A DNA stretch of 64,000 bases from Bacteroidota bacterium (GTDB lineage Bacteria > Bacteroidota > Bacteroidia > Bacteroidales > Bacteroidaceae): the NCBI GenBank assembly GCA_023425865.1, contig JAFABV010000080.1:1-64000 (forward strand), in the 5' to 3' direction. Positions 45,782 to 54,316 of this stretch are shown here, one piece after another. The notes beneath the pieces were generated by a model, which did not search any database, was not told the origin of the DNA, and saw only the letters and a list, made by a program, of their open reading frames with translations. A program made the position numbers and the translations under genes. The first letter of the stretch is position 1; each line of letters opens with the position of its first letter.

Positions 45782-47857
45782 ATGATGAAAAAATATATTA
45801 TACCGTTGGTATTTTCTCTTTTTACGCTGGCTTCATGCAACGACAACTTTTTGGAGAAATACCCCATTACTGACCTGACAGAAGAAAACGCGTTTAACGA
45901 AAGCGATAATTTCAAGGCGTTTATCAATCCTTGTTATGAGATGTTTACCAACACCACCATCCGCACCAGCGTAAACACAAGCTACCTGAACTCGCTATTC
46001 TATGGTGACATGTATGGCGGATTGGTGACCTATCGCGACAATATGCGCAACCCCTACGCCTATGAGACCGTTACCCCAACCTCGGATGGCGGTGGGTGGA
46101 ATTTCAGCTATATCCGTAGAATCAACATCTTGCTGAGTCACCTCGACAACGGAAGCCTCACAAAAGAACAGGCCGACCACTGGCGTTCAGTCGCTTATTT
46201 CTTCTCGGCTTATTGGTATATGGAGCTTGTCGACCGTTTCGGTGATGTGCCATGGGTCAATAAGGTGCTGTCTGAAAGTGATGAGGCTACCTACGGTCCC
46301 CGCACGCCAAGGGCAGAGGTGGTAGACAGCATTATCTACCGTCTTGAATATGCCATCGACCATATTGGCAAGCAAGACGATGGAGACAACACCATCACGG
46401 CCAACGCGGTGAAGGCCGCCCTGTCGAGATTCCTCCTCCGTGAGGGCACATGGGCCAAATACCATGGGCTGCAAGAGCCTTACCAGACCTACCTGCAGAA
46501 ATGTATGAAGGTGTCGGCCGAGTTGATGGCCGACTATCCAACCCTTTACAAGGGTGGCGGTACCGAGAAAGAACCCGCTACGGGCTATGGTGAGCTGTGG
46601 ACAACAGAAAAGCTCCAGGGGGTTCCTGGGGTAATCTTGGCCAAGGAGTTTGTCGATAACGTGTTGATGCACCGCTTCAACGACTTTGAGCATATTGCCG
46701 CCAATGCCGCCGATGTGCCTCAGTACACCGTGGACATGTTTCTCATGAAGAACGGCTATCCCATCGGAAACCCGCGCTCGGGTTATCAGGGTGGTAAGGG
46801 TAAGGACATGTGGGGCACGTTTGCTGACCGCGACCCACGCCTGTATCAGAACATCCAGCCTCCCTACGTTGTGGCCGACAATAATGGCGCGGTAGACAAT
46901 GTCAATACCTTCCGTACTTGGAAGTTCCTCAACGCCGGCGACAAAAATCAGGGGCATGTCGTGACAGAGGAAGAAGCGGCCAAATACCGTTACTATATCG
47001 ATTATATGGGGCTCAACGCCAAGGCCGTGAGAGGCGGAGCGTTTGGTGGTGAAGGCATGAAGCGGCTGCCGGGACAGAACTGGGGCGCCGTGCTGACACC
47101 CGTCAGCCCCAATCTGACGACCGACAACCGTGTGGCCTACATGCGTAGCCGTACAGGCTATTACTTCTGGAAGAACTACGACATGTGGGAGTTCTCTACC
47201 GGCAGCTCGGCTTACTGCACTTCCGACAAGCCCATCTTCAAAATAGAGGAAGTCATGCTCAACTATGCTGAAGCCGCATGGGAGCTTGGACAGTTCGACC
47301 AGGGTGTGGCCGACCGCACCATCAACAAACTGCGCGAACGCTCAGGAGTGGCTAAGATGGTGGTTGCCGATATCAACGAGAGTTTCGATCCCAATCGCGA
47401 CAAGGGCAATGCGCCTTGGTGGACCGGCAAGGGTGGCAAGTTTGGCAACTACAACGTAGACCCGGTGCTGTGGGAAATACGCCGAGAGCGTCAGATCGAG
47501 TTGTTTGGCGAAGGTTTTGCCTTCTATGATATCCGTCGATGGGCAAAGGCGGCCTATTACGTCAACCGTCAGCCCTGCGGCCTGTGGACCACGGCCAAGG
47601 ACAACATCTATGCCCCACGTAACAACGCCTACACCGGACAGTTTGTAAACTATGAAGCCATACAGAAGGACGGTCAGGCCAGTGCCGAAAACAACAGCGT
47701 AGGCAGCGGCTGGATCTATACCTATGAGAGCCCACTCACCAAAGGTGGATGGTTGGATACCTATTATCTCATGATGGTGCCCACAAGTCAGATTGTGCTC
47801 AATCCGCAGTTGACGCAGAACCCTGGCTATAACGAACTATTTGGTTTATCACAATAA
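45782..47857 (+). CDS. susD: SusD/RagB-family surface glycan-binding lipoprotein
   Basis: Lipoprotein that caps the SusC barrel and binds the glycan at the cell surface; 691 residues, longer than the usual 500-600. Signal LVFSLFTLASC, followed by NDNFLEKYPITDLTEENAFNES, the classic SusD start. TPR helices follow (IRRINILLSHLDNGSLTKEQADHWRSVAYFFSAYWYMELVDRFGDVPWV), and the C-terminal part has the SusD signature region (EEVMLNYAEAAWELGQFDQGVADRTINKLRERSGV and LWEIRRERQIELFGEGFAFYDIRRW). It lies between SusC and the sulfatase, whose ATG follows 2 bp after its stop, so the three genes are co-translated. Confidence 0.97.
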   Translation: MMKKYIIPLVFSLFTLASCNDNFLEKYPITDLTEENAFNESDNFKAFINPCYEMFTNTTIRTSVNTSYLNSLFYGDMYGGLVTYRDNMRNPYAYETVTPTSDGGGWNFSYIRRINILLSHLDNGSLTKEQADHWRSVAYFFSAYWYMELVDRFGDVPWVNKVLSESDEATYGPRTPRAEVVDSIIYRLEYAIDHIGKQDDGDNTITANAVKAALSRFLLREGTWAKYHGLQEPYQTYLQKCMKVSAELMADYPTLYKGGGTEKEPATGYGELWTTEKLQGVPGVILAKEFVDNVLMHRFNDFEHIAANAADVPQYTVDMFLMKNGYPIGNPRSGYQGGKGKDMWGTFADRDPRLYQNIQPPYVVADNNGAVDNVNTFRTWKFLNAGDKNQGHVVTEEEAAKYRYYIDYMGLNAKAVRGGAFGGEGMKRLPGQNWGAVLTPVSPNLTTDNRVAYMRSRTGYYFWKNYDMWEFSTGSSAYCTSDKPIFKIEEVMLNYAEAAWELGQFDQGVADRTINKLRERSGVAKMVVADINESFDPNRDKGNAPWWTGKGGKFGNYNVDPVLWEIRRERQIELFGEGFAFYDIRRWAKAAYYVNRQPCGLWTTAKDNIYAPRNNAYTGQFVNYEAIQKDGQASAENNSVGSGWIYTYESPLTKGGWLDTYYLMMVPTSQIVLNPQLTQNPGYNELFGLSQ

Positions 47858-47859
47858 TT

Positions 47860-49392
47860 ATGTCAAATCTAAAACTTCGAAATACACTCTGCCTGACGGG
47901 GGTCGCCGCTTTTGCGGCGATGCCTGTTATGGCTAAACAACAAGCTAAGCCCAATGTGATCTATATCATGTGCGACGACATGGGATATGGTGACTTGGGC
48001 TGCTATGGACAGCGTTACATTCACACGCCCAACATCGACCGCTTGGCGGCCGAGGGTATGCGCTTTACCCAAGCCTATGCCGGCGCGCCGGTGAGCGCGC
48101 CGTCGCGGGCCTCGATGATGACGGGGCAGCACACGGGGCATACCGAGGTCAGGGGCAACAAAGAATATTGGACCAATGCGCCTCGTGTGCGCTATGGCGT
48201 CAACGACGAATATGCGGTCGTGGGCCAGCATCCCTATGATGCCAACCACGTCATTGTGCCCGAAATCATGAAGGACAACGGCTACCGTACAGGTATGTTC
48301 GGCAAATGGGCCGGAGGATACGAGGGCTCTGTCTCCACGCCCGATAAGCGTGGCATAGACGAGTTTTATGGGTACATCTGTCAGTTCCAGGCTCATCTGT
48401 ATTTCCCCAACTTCCTCAACGAGTACAGTCGTGAGCGGGGCGACACGGCAGTGCGTCGCGTCGTGCTCACCGACAATATCGGCTACCCCATCTTTGGCAA
48501 AGACTATGCCCGGCGGCCGCAGTATTCGGCCAAGCTCATACATGAGCGCGCCCTGCAGTGGCTCGACCGTCAGGATGGCGAGCACCCCTTCTTTGGTATT
48601 TTTACCTATACGCTTCCTCACGCCGAACTGGCACAACCCGACGACTCGTTGCTCGAATATTATAAGGATAAGTTTTTTGTGGACAAGACCTGGGGCGGAA
48701 GCGAGGCAAGCCGATACAATGCCGTGGAGCATACCCATGCACAGTTTGCGGCCATGATTACCCGACTCGACCAGTACGTGGGCCAGGTGCTCGACAAGTT
48801 GCGTGAGAAAGGACTTGACAACAACACCATTGTGATCTTCACCAGCGACAACGGACCTCATGAGGAGGGTGGGGCCGACCCCGAATTCTTCGGAAGAGAC
48901 GGTAAGTTGCGCGGCCTGAAGAGACAGTGTTACGAGGGGGGCATACGTATTCCCTTCATTGTCAAGTGGCCGGGACATGTGGCCGCGGGGACTACCAACG
49001 ACCTTCAAGTGGCGTTCTACGACCTGATGCCCACCTTCTGCGACCTCGCGGGAGTGAAAAACTATGAGAAGCGTTACCGCAGCAAGAAACTGAAGACCGA
49101 TTATTTCGACGGCATATCCTTTGCCCCGTCGTTGTTGGGCAAGGCACAACAGCAAAAGCACTCGCACCTCTATTGGGAATTTTCAGAAACCAACCAGATT
49201 GGGGTGCGCATGGGCGACTGGAAGCTGGTGGTGGTAAAAGGCGAGCCACGCCTGTACAATCTGGCCACCGACTTGCACGAAGACCACAACGTGGCTGCCC
49301 AACATCAAGATGTAGTCAAGCAGATGGTAGATATTATCTATGAAGAACACGTCGACAACCCACTGTTCCCAGTGACGCTGCCGAAAAAGTAG
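47860..49392 (+). CDS. Sulfatase (formylglycine-dependent, Ser-type)
   Basis: Exported sulfatase of the S1/arylsulfatase group, 510 residues. Signal peptide up to about residue 25 (GVAAFAAMPVMA). The metal-binding start PNVIYIMCDDMGYGDLGCYG is at 32-50, and the maturation motif SAPSR at 79-83 has Ser79 as the residue oxidised to formylglycine, the form processed by the radical-SAM enzyme anSME, not by the Cys-type route. Further motifs are GKWAGGYEGS and VIFTSDNGPHEEGG (metal ligands). It is the only glycan-degrading enzyme in the locus, so other enzymes must be supplied from elsewhere or the locus is limited to desulfation. Substrate likely host mucin or a sulfated glycosaminoglycan, not determined. 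Confidence 0.95.
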   Translation: MSNLKLRNTLCLTGVAAFAAMPVMAKQQAKPNVIYIMCDDMGYGDLGCYGQRYIHTPNIDRLAAEGMRFTQAYAGAPVSAPSRASMMTGQHTGHTEVRGNKEYWTNAPRVRYGVNDEYAVVGQHPYDANHVIVPEIMKDNGYRTGMFGKWAGGYEGSVSTPDKRGIDEFYGYICQFQAHLYFPNFLNEYSRERGDTAVRRVVLTDNIGYPIFGKDYARRPQYSAKLIHERALQWLDRQDGEHPFFGIFTYTLPHAELAQPDDSLLEYYKDKFFVDKTWGGSEASRYNAVEHTHAQFAAMITRLDQYVGQVLDKLREKGLDNNTIVIFTSDNGPHEEGGADPEFFGRDGKLRGLKRQCYEGGIRIPFIVKWPGHVAAGTTNDLQVAFYDLMPTFCDLAGVKNYEKRYRSKKLKTDYFDGISFAPSLLGKAQQQKHSHLYWEFSETNQIGVRMGDWKLVVVKGEPRLYNLATDLHEDHNVAAQHQDVVKQMVDIIYEEHVDNPLFPVTLPKK

Positions 49393-49398
49393 TAGATG

Positions 49399-49426
49399 GC
49401 CTCTCCCGTGAGGGAGGGGCTTTTTT
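49399..49426 (+). terminator. Terminator after the sulfatase operon
   Basis: GCCTCTCCC, GTGA loop, GGGAGGGGC, then TTTTTT. It overlaps the end of the convergent DUF4112 gene. Confidence 0.9.
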
Positions 49427-49934
49427 ATTTCTGAAAAATGCTGATGAGCGCCCACACCATGGCGATGATGAGGGCTATGCACCCCACGATGGCAGCGGCA
49501 AAGGTCCATGCCTTGCGGTTCACCTCTTTGGTGATTTGCTCGTCGCCTTCGATAAAACCCTCTATCAGGCGCATATTGCGAGCGTAAGGCTTACTGAACA
49601 CATCTAACAGGTCGCCCACAAAAAAGGGGATGAGACCTAAGGCCACATCTTTCAGCACGTTGTACACAATGGCCAACGATAGCGGCACCGACCGCACCAC
49701 CGTCAGGCTGAACCACACGAAGGGCACGGCCAGCAGTGCCGACACCATGTCGCCCCATCCGCCGGGCACCACACCCAGCAGCGGGTCGATGTAGTACCGG
49801 TCCATCCACTGTGCCACGCGCGCCAAGCCTTTATACCATTTATTTTGGCGCATCTGGTGGGCTGGTGAGTTGGTGGGTTGGTTCGTAGGTGGGCTGGTGG
49901 GTTGATGGGTTGGGTTGTTGGGAGTTGGTGACAT
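49425..49934 (-). CDS. DUF4112 membrane protein
   Basis: Small membrane protein, 169 residues from 49934 or 142 from MRQNKWYKG at 49853. The conserved core (ARVAQWMDRYYIDPLLGVVPGGWGDMVSALLAVPFVW, then NVLKDVALGLIPFFVGDLLDVFSKPYARNMRLI) fits DUF4112, with hydrophobic segments at about 67-95 and 144-165. The first 27 residues are a Pro/Thr/Asn/His/Gln-rich low-complexity stretch (NPTHQPTSPPTNQPTN), also seen near the N-terminus of SprA (60829). The later start is probably correct if this stretch is a repeat sequence. It is convergent with the sulfatase. Function unknown. Confidence 0.85.
   Translation of the reverse strand: MSPTPNNPTHQPTSPPTNQPTNSPAHQMRQNKWYKGLARVAQWMDRYYIDPLLGVVPGGWGDMVSALLAVPFVWFSLTVVRSVPLSLAIVYNVLKDVALGLIPFFVGDLLDVFSKPYARNMRLIEGFIEGDEQITKEVNRKAWTFAAAIVGCIALIIAMVWALISIFQK
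49854..49934. repeat. Low-complexity CCAACCCACCAG repeats
   Basis: On the minus strand, near-tandem copies of CCAACCCACCAG, CCCACC and similar units occur at the 5' end of the DUF4112 gene. The same units appear at 60940-61005 in the sprA gene on the plus strand. Confidence 0.7.
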
Positions 49935-49972
49935 GGCTTATGGTTTATTTTTTGTTGCGCTTATCTTCATCG

Positions 49973-50620
49973 TCATACGTTCAAGATCTCCTCGGGTGTT
50001 TCCACGATAGTCGCCGCTCCATGTTCCATGAGAAACTCCCGGTCCTTAAATCCCCAGGACACGCTGATGCAGGGCATGCCGCAGTTGCGCGCTGTCATGA
50101 TGTCCACCTCACTGTCGCCCACATAAACTGCCCCGTCGTCACTGGCCCCTAACTCTTCCAATGCCTTGCGCACGGTGTCGGGTGCCGGCTTGCGCCTAAT
50201 GCCCAAGGCCTCCTGCTCGCCGATGGCCACCGGCACCAACGCGCCGAAATAATGCGTGCATAGCTGCTTGGTCGCCGCGTCAAGTTTGTTGCTCACCACC
50301 GCTACCTTTCTGCCGGCCTCTTTCAGCGCAGTCAGCATCTCCATGATTCCCGGGTAGGGTGCCGTGGTATCGAAGCCATGCGCCAGGTAGTGACTGCGGA
50401 AGGTGGCCAGCACCTCCTCAAATCTTGCGTTGGCAGTACCGCCCGGTACCGCCCGTTCCATCAGTTTGCGCACCCCGTTGCCCACAAAACGCCGCACCTC
50501 CTCGGTGCTGTGTTCGGGCATGTCGCATGATCTCAGCGCATAGTTCGTGCTTGCCGTCAAGTCGGCTAATGTGTTAAGCAGTGTGCCGTCGAGATCAAAG
50601 ATATATGTATTGTATTTCAT
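49973..50620 (-). CDS. HAD-family phosphatase, phosphoglycolate phosphatase-like
   Basis: Cytosolic HAD-superfamily hydrolase, 215 residues. Motif I FDLDGTLLN holds the catalytic Asp9 and Asp11, motif II is VAVVSNK (about 105), motif III Lys lies in RRKPAPDTV, and motif IV is VGDSEVDIMTARNCG. The alpha-helical cap between about 18 and 85 is like that of Gph or PgmB. Substrate could be 2-phosphoglycolate or another small phosphate ester. The gene has its own promoter (50692-50661) and stands alone. Confidence 0.92.
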   Translation of the reverse strand: MKYNTYIFDLDGTLLNTLADLTASTNYALRSCDMPEHSTEEVRRFVGNGVRKLMERAVPGGTANARFEEVLATFRSHYLAHGFDTTAPYPGIMEMLTALKEAGRKVAVVSNKLDAATKQLCTHYFGALVPVAIGEQEALGIRRKPAPDTVRKALEELGASDDGAVYVGDSEVDIMTARNCGMPCISVSWGFKDREFLMEHGAATIVETPEEILNV

Positions 50621-50660
50621 CTTGTCGGTGTTGTTATCCGTTCAGTCTTTCTTCTGTCGG

Positions 50661-50692
50661 CAAAATTACCCTAAAAATCACGGGCAACCAAA
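50661..50692 (-). promoter_or_regulatory. Promoter of the HAD phosphatase gene
   Basis: Minus strand TTTG (50692-50689), 20-bp spacer, TAATTTTG (50668-50661), about 41 bp before the start codon. Confidence 0.75.
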
Positions 50693-50884
50693 AGAAATGC
50701 GAAAAAGGTTTTGTTGTTCAGGCTTTCGTGTCATAAGGCCTCACGCCGTCTATGGTGTTTGCGACGCCATGTGGTGGGGCGATGTGTGCTTAGCACTGCC
50801 CCCCAAGGCCCTATGCTCGCGGCATCACGATGGTAGCCTCATGCCAGCGCCATGTCTTCGCTTGACGCATCTACCCGAGGCATC

Positions 50885-50976
50885 GCATGATTCTATACAA
50901 AACCATCGCATGATTCTATACAAAACCATGTTATCATTTAATATAGAACCATCGGATGATTTTATATTGAACCATT
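50885..50976. repeat. Array D of 23-bp palindromic repeats (4 units)
   Basis: Units start at 50885, 50908, 50931 and 50954. The first two (GCATGATTCTATACAAAACC + AT.) are nearly identical; the third (TTATCATTTAATATAGAACC...) corresponds to the TATCAT unit of the other arrays. The flanking sequence is unlike the MITE-like elements. Confidence 0.85.
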
Positions 50977-51101
50977 CGTCCTTCACCCGTGTAACATCTT
51001 ATCGTTCTCCCCGAAATATAAAAGCGTCAGGGCGTTAGTGACGTTTCTTATAGGTGTGGAGGCAGCTTCTTCAGCGGTGTCATAGCCTCCCATAAACCGT
51101 C

Positions 51102-51144
51102 TGAGGGCTACCCAAGCCAGCTTCGCTTTCTTGGATAACCCTCA
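51102..51144 (-). terminator. Hairpin downstream of the M13 peptidase gene
   Basis: TGAGGGCTACCCAAG (51102-51116) and CTTGGATAACCCTCA (51130-51144) are inverted repeats with two mismatches that become G:U pairs in the minus-strand RNA only. This supports a structure in the M13 transcript, about 60 bases past the stop codon. Confidence 0.55.
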
Positions 51145-51202
51145 GCTATTGGGCAGTGCCTCTCCGCGGCAGTGCACGGAGGGGCTTGCTCAAGAGTGGT
51201 GT

Positions 51203-53227
51203 TTACCAGATGTGTGCACGCTTGTTCTTGGCGAGATACATCTTGTTGCCCTTTTTCACGTTGAAGGCATCGTACCAGGCATCGATATGGGGTAGGGCGC
51301 CATTGACACGCGCTAAATTGGGTGAGTGGACGTCTGAGGTGACGATGTATTTGACGTACTCGTCGGTGGCATTTGAGGCCCATACACGTCCCCAGGCCAA
51401 GAAGAAGCGCTGCTCGGGGGTAAACCCGTCGACTACACCTAAGTTCTTCTCTTTCTTGGCGTTCTGCAACGCGCGGAAGGCAATGTTCAGACCACCGTTG
51501 TCGCCAATATTTTCACCGAGGGTCTGCAGGCCGTTGACCTTCACGCCGGGCAGTGCCTCGAAGGCCGAGAAGTAGTCGGCCAGCACCTTGGTACGGGCGT
51601 TGTAGTTTGTCTTGTCTTGCGCTGTCCACCAGTTGCGCTGGTTGCCGGTCTTGTCGAATTGCGAGCCTTGGTCGTCGAAACCGTGGCTCATCTCATGGCC
51701 GATGACACCGCCGATGGCACCATAGTTCACCGCGTCATCGGCCTCGGGGTCGAAGAACGGCGGCTGGAGAATGGCTGCCGGGAAGCAAATTTCGTTGGTC
51801 GTGGGGTTGTAGTAGGCGTTGACCGTCTGGGGTGTCATGCCCCATAGCGTCTTGTCCACCTTCTTGTTTACCGTGCGGGCGATGTAGTCGTCGGTAGCCC
51901 AGCGGCCCACCTGCTGCAGGTTGGTATAGAGCGAGAGGCTGTCGCTGATCTGCAGGCCGCTATAGTCTTTCCACTTGTCGGGGTAGCCAATCTTGATGAT
52001 GAAGTTAGAGAGCTTGTCTTTGGCCTGCTCCTTGGTGGCATTACCCATCCACTGTGCCTCGTCTATGCGCTGTGCGAGGGCTGTCTGCAGGTTGTGTACG
52101 AGTTCGAGCATACGTTTCTTGGAAGTCTCGGGAAAGTATTTCTCCACGTAGAGCTTGCCGATGGCTTCACCCAGCACGCCACTCACCAACGACACGGCAC
52201 GCTTCCACCGCGGACGGTCTTGCTGTACGCCGGTTCTTACGCTGCTGAGCTTGAAGGCCTCGGCACGGAATGCGTCGCTCAACTGGCTGGCCGCACCCGA
52301 TATCACCTTGGCTTCAGCATACGACTTCAGGTCGTCGAGCGAGGCTTCGGCCAATATTTTCTCCACCTCGTGGATAGGTTCGGGCTGTCCCACGTCTATC
52401 TTGTCGAAGGCGGGAAATCCGCTGGCCAAGAACACATTGCCCCAGTCTATGCCCGGGAAATCGTTTACCAAGTCGGCATAACTCATCTTGTGGTAGTTGG
52501 CATCGATGTCGCGTAGCTTCACCCTGTCGTAGCTTACTTGGGCGATGCGGGTCTCGATGGCGAGTACGGCTTCCATCTTCTGCTGGGCGGTAGCCTCGTC
52601 GCTGCCCGTGAGCTTAAATAGGTTTTTGATATACTCCTTATAGGCATCGAGCACGCGTTTGTTTTGTCCGTCGGTGGCAAGATAGTAGTCGCGCGTGCCC
52701 AGTCCGAGTCCTCCTTGTCCCACGCTCACAAGGTTCCAGTCGGCGTTGCGCATGTCGGAGCCACATCCAAGGCCATACATCATGGTGCTCTCACCGTTTC
52801 GGTCGAGCTGCGCCGTGACGAGTTGGTATTCCTTGCGGTTGCGTATGGCGGCAATCTTGTCGAGGGTAGGTTTGATGGGAGCCCAGCCTTCGCGGTTGAG
52901 GCGCGCGCTGTCCATCATCAGGTTATACAGCGACCCGATCTTCTGTCCGAGCGAGCCCTTGGCCTGCGGTGTGGCGGCGTATTGCAGGATGAGTTCCTGG
53001 ATGCGTGTCTGGTTGAGTTCATAGAGGTCGGTGAAAGCGCCGTTGTCTGAGTGCTCGGCATCTAAGGGGTGGCTCTTGAGCCATCCACCCGCGGCATACT
53101 GGTAGAAATTGTCACCCGGGCGCACCGAGGTGTCGAGGTTGCTGGGGTCGATGCCCGACTTGAGGCCTTGCGCGAACGCACCTGTGGCGGCCAAGGTCAT
53201 GGTTAATAATAGTACTTTTCTTTTCAT
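51203..53227 (-). CDS. M13-family (neprilysin/PepO-like) zinc metallopeptidase
   Basis: Exported zinc endopeptidase, 674 residues, normal for the family. Signal peptide MKRKVLLLTMTLAATGAFAQ. The N-terminal M13 domain begins SNLDTSVRPGDNFYQYAAGGWLKSHP. The zinc site HEMSH lies in AIGGVIGHEMSHGFDDQG, with the downstream Glu and Asp in LGENIGDNGGLNIAF. The substrate-binding segment VNAYYNPTTNEICFPAAILQPPFF precedes it. The C-terminus has the conserved VKKGNKMYLAKNKRAHIW, ending in the usual C-terminal Trp. It acts in the periplasm, degrading peptides. It is a single gene. Confidence 0.97.
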   Translation of the reverse strand: MKRKVLLLTMTLAATGAFAQGLKSGIDPSNLDTSVRPGDNFYQYAAGGWLKSHPLDAEHSDNGAFTDLYELNQTRIQELILQYAATPQAKGSLGQKIGSLYNLMMDSARLNREGWAPIKPTLDKIAAIRNRKEYQLVTAQLDRNGESTMMYGLGCGSDMRNADWNLVSVGQGGLGLGTRDYYLATDGQNKRVLDAYKEYIKNLFKLTGSDEATAQQKMEAVLAIETRIAQVSYDRVKLRDIDANYHKMSYADLVNDFPGIDWGNVFLASGFPAFDKIDVGQPEPIHEVEKILAEASLDDLKSYAEAKVISGAASQLSDAFRAEAFKLSSVRTGVQQDRPRWKRAVSLVSGVLGEAIGKLYVEKYFPETSKKRMLELVHNLQTALAQRIDEAQWMGNATKEQAKDKLSNFIIKIGYPDKWKDYSGLQISDSLSLYTNLQQVGRWATDDYIARTVNKKVDKTLWGMTPQTVNAYYNPTTNEICFPAAILQPPFFDPEADDAVNYGAIGGVIGHEMSHGFDDQGSQFDKTGNQRNWWTAQDKTNYNARTKVLADYFSAFEALPGVKVNGLQTLGENIGDNGGLNIAFRALQNAKKEKNLGVVDGFTPEQRFFLAWGRVWASNATDEYVKYIVTSDVHSPNLARVNGALPHIDAWYDAFNVKKGNKMYLAKNKRAHIW

Positions 53228-53544
53228 TGACTGTATATCTAAAGTGTGAATATCCTCACAATGGTTTAATCCTAATGGTGCTACAAAACTACAGTAAAAA
53301 GTTGGATAATGGCAGTAGTTTCCTCATTATCTTCATATCATTCTGATGGTTTTAGACTGAATGCATCATTCTGCCACGTGTCATGGCGACCATGTTCCAT
53401 ACCGCCATTTCCTACCACATATAGGGAAATCCGTACCAGAACTTAGGGAAATACCGTTGCTCGTATAACTGATAACCCCTATCTTTGCCACAGAACAACA
53501 GCGAACAGTTCATAAAATATCAACCCCAATTAAAATATACGGCT
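53228..53544. promoter_or_regulatory. Divergent control region of M13 gene and first paralog
   Basis: TAGTTTTG on the minus strand (53291-53284) may be the M13 -7 box. On the plus strand TAGGGAAAT at 53422 and 53444 and TATCTTTG at 53480-53487 control the first small secreted protein. No gene is visible here. Confidence 0.6.
53422..53487 (+). promoter_or_regulatory. Paired TAGGGAAAT half-sites and promoter of paralog 1
   Basis: TAGGGAAATCC begins at 53422 and TAGGGAAATACC at 53444, 22 bp apart. The second begins 36 bp upstream of TATCTTTG (53480-53487). The same architecture with identical spacings stands before the second paralog. Two direct half-sites two helical turns apart resemble sites bound by LytTR-type dimers, but the regulator is unidentified. 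Confidence 0.7.
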
Positions 53545-54153
53545 ATGAAACGATTGATGATGATTCTGGCAATGATGGTCGCGATAGCAACCTCTGCCTC
53601 AGCAATGTCATACGAACAGGCAAGGCGCGAAGCCCTTTTCTTGGCAGACAAGATGGCTTATGAGTTGCGTCTTTCTGACGCGCAATACGAGGCCGCCTAT
53701 GAGGCCAACCTCGACTACCTGATGTCGCTCGACAGTCGTGGAAGGGTTTACGGCTCGACTTGGAGCACACGCAACTCACTGTTGCGCATCGTGTTGGCTC
53801 CTTGGCAGTATGCCGCATACGCTGCCGCCGACTATTTCTTCCGTCCGGTGTATTGGGTGAGCGACACATGGCGATGGCGCATCTACGACCGCTATGACCG
53901 AGCACGTTTCTACCGCTCTTATCCCTCGGCTTACAAGAGCTATCGTGGTGGCAGGCATTTAGGATGGTACAAGAACCGCAACTGGTACAAGCCCGAGCGT
54001 CCAAAAGACTGGAACAGGGGCAAGGTGTACAAGGAGCGTGCCAAGGTGAACAAAGAGCGCGAGAAGGCCTTCCGTAAGATGGAGAAAGACCGTCGCCACT
54101 TTGAAAAGGATATGCGCAAGGGTTCGCGTGGCCATGGTCACGACAAATGGTAA
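53545..54153 (+). CDS. Small secreted protein of unknown function, paralog 1
   Basis: A 202-residue exported protein starting at MKRLMMI (an upstream start at 53485 would lie in the promoter and is rejected). Signal peptide LAMMVAIATSASA is followed by MSYEQARREALFLADKMAYELRLSDAQYEAAYEANLDYL, which is nearly identical to the next gene. The middle is Trp/Tyr/Arg-rich (WQYAAYAAADYFFRPVYWVSDTWRWRIYDRYDRARFYRS), and the C-terminal 60 residues are very basic (KERAKVNKEREKAFRKMEKDR). It resembles hypothetical proteins of other Prevotella/Bacteroides genomes that I cannot assign to a function. The N-terminal helical part resembles DUF/LTXXQ-type helical proteins only loosely. Confidence 0.85.
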   Translation: MKRLMMILAMMVAIATSASAMSYEQARREALFLADKMAYELRLSDAQYEAAYEANLDYLMSLDSRGRVYGSTWSTRNSLLRIVLAPWQYAAYAAADYFFRPVYWVSDTWRWRIYDRYDRARFYRSYPSAYKSYRGGRHLGWYKNRNWYKPERPKDWNRGKVYKERAKVNKEREKAFRKMEKDRRHFEKDMRKGSRGHGHDKW

Positions 54154-54196
54154 TGACACCGGACGACGGGTGACCGTTGTTACCAAGCAACAAGAA

Positions 54197-54246
54197 ACTA
54201 AAAGGGGGGCGCAAGGCAGTGAGAAGCCTTGCGCCCCCCTTTTAGT
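54197..54246 (+). terminator. Terminator between the paralogs
   Basis: Two 21-bp arms (54197-54217 and 54226-54246, ACTAAAAGGGGGGCGCAAGG + C) pair perfectly around an 8-base loop. The right arm ends in CCCCCCTTTTAGT. It insulates the second paralog, which has its own promoter. Confidence 0.9.
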
Positions 54247-54316
54247 TTGCCTTGGTTGTGGGTGGCTTGGTGCGGGCAGTGGTTCTGTACTGCGCTATGC
54301 TTTTTCCTATCGTCTG

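Larger units (their letters stand above)
50621..51202. other. Gene-poor region between HAD and M13 genes
   Basis: No convincing gene in 580 bp. It contains the HAD promoter, array D of the 23-bp repeats, and a hairpin at 51102-51144 downstream of the M13 gene. A plus-strand ORF (50547-51038) crosses the array and has no protein-like character. Confidence 0.55.

Noticed and set aside
47869..49167. 432-residue ORF opposite the sulfatase gene
   Set aside because: Antisense shadow of a sulfatase with intact catalytic motifs and operon context.
50547..51038. 163-residue ORF across array D
   Set aside because: It begins inside the HAD gene and crosses non-coding repeats and the HAD promoter; no protein-like features.
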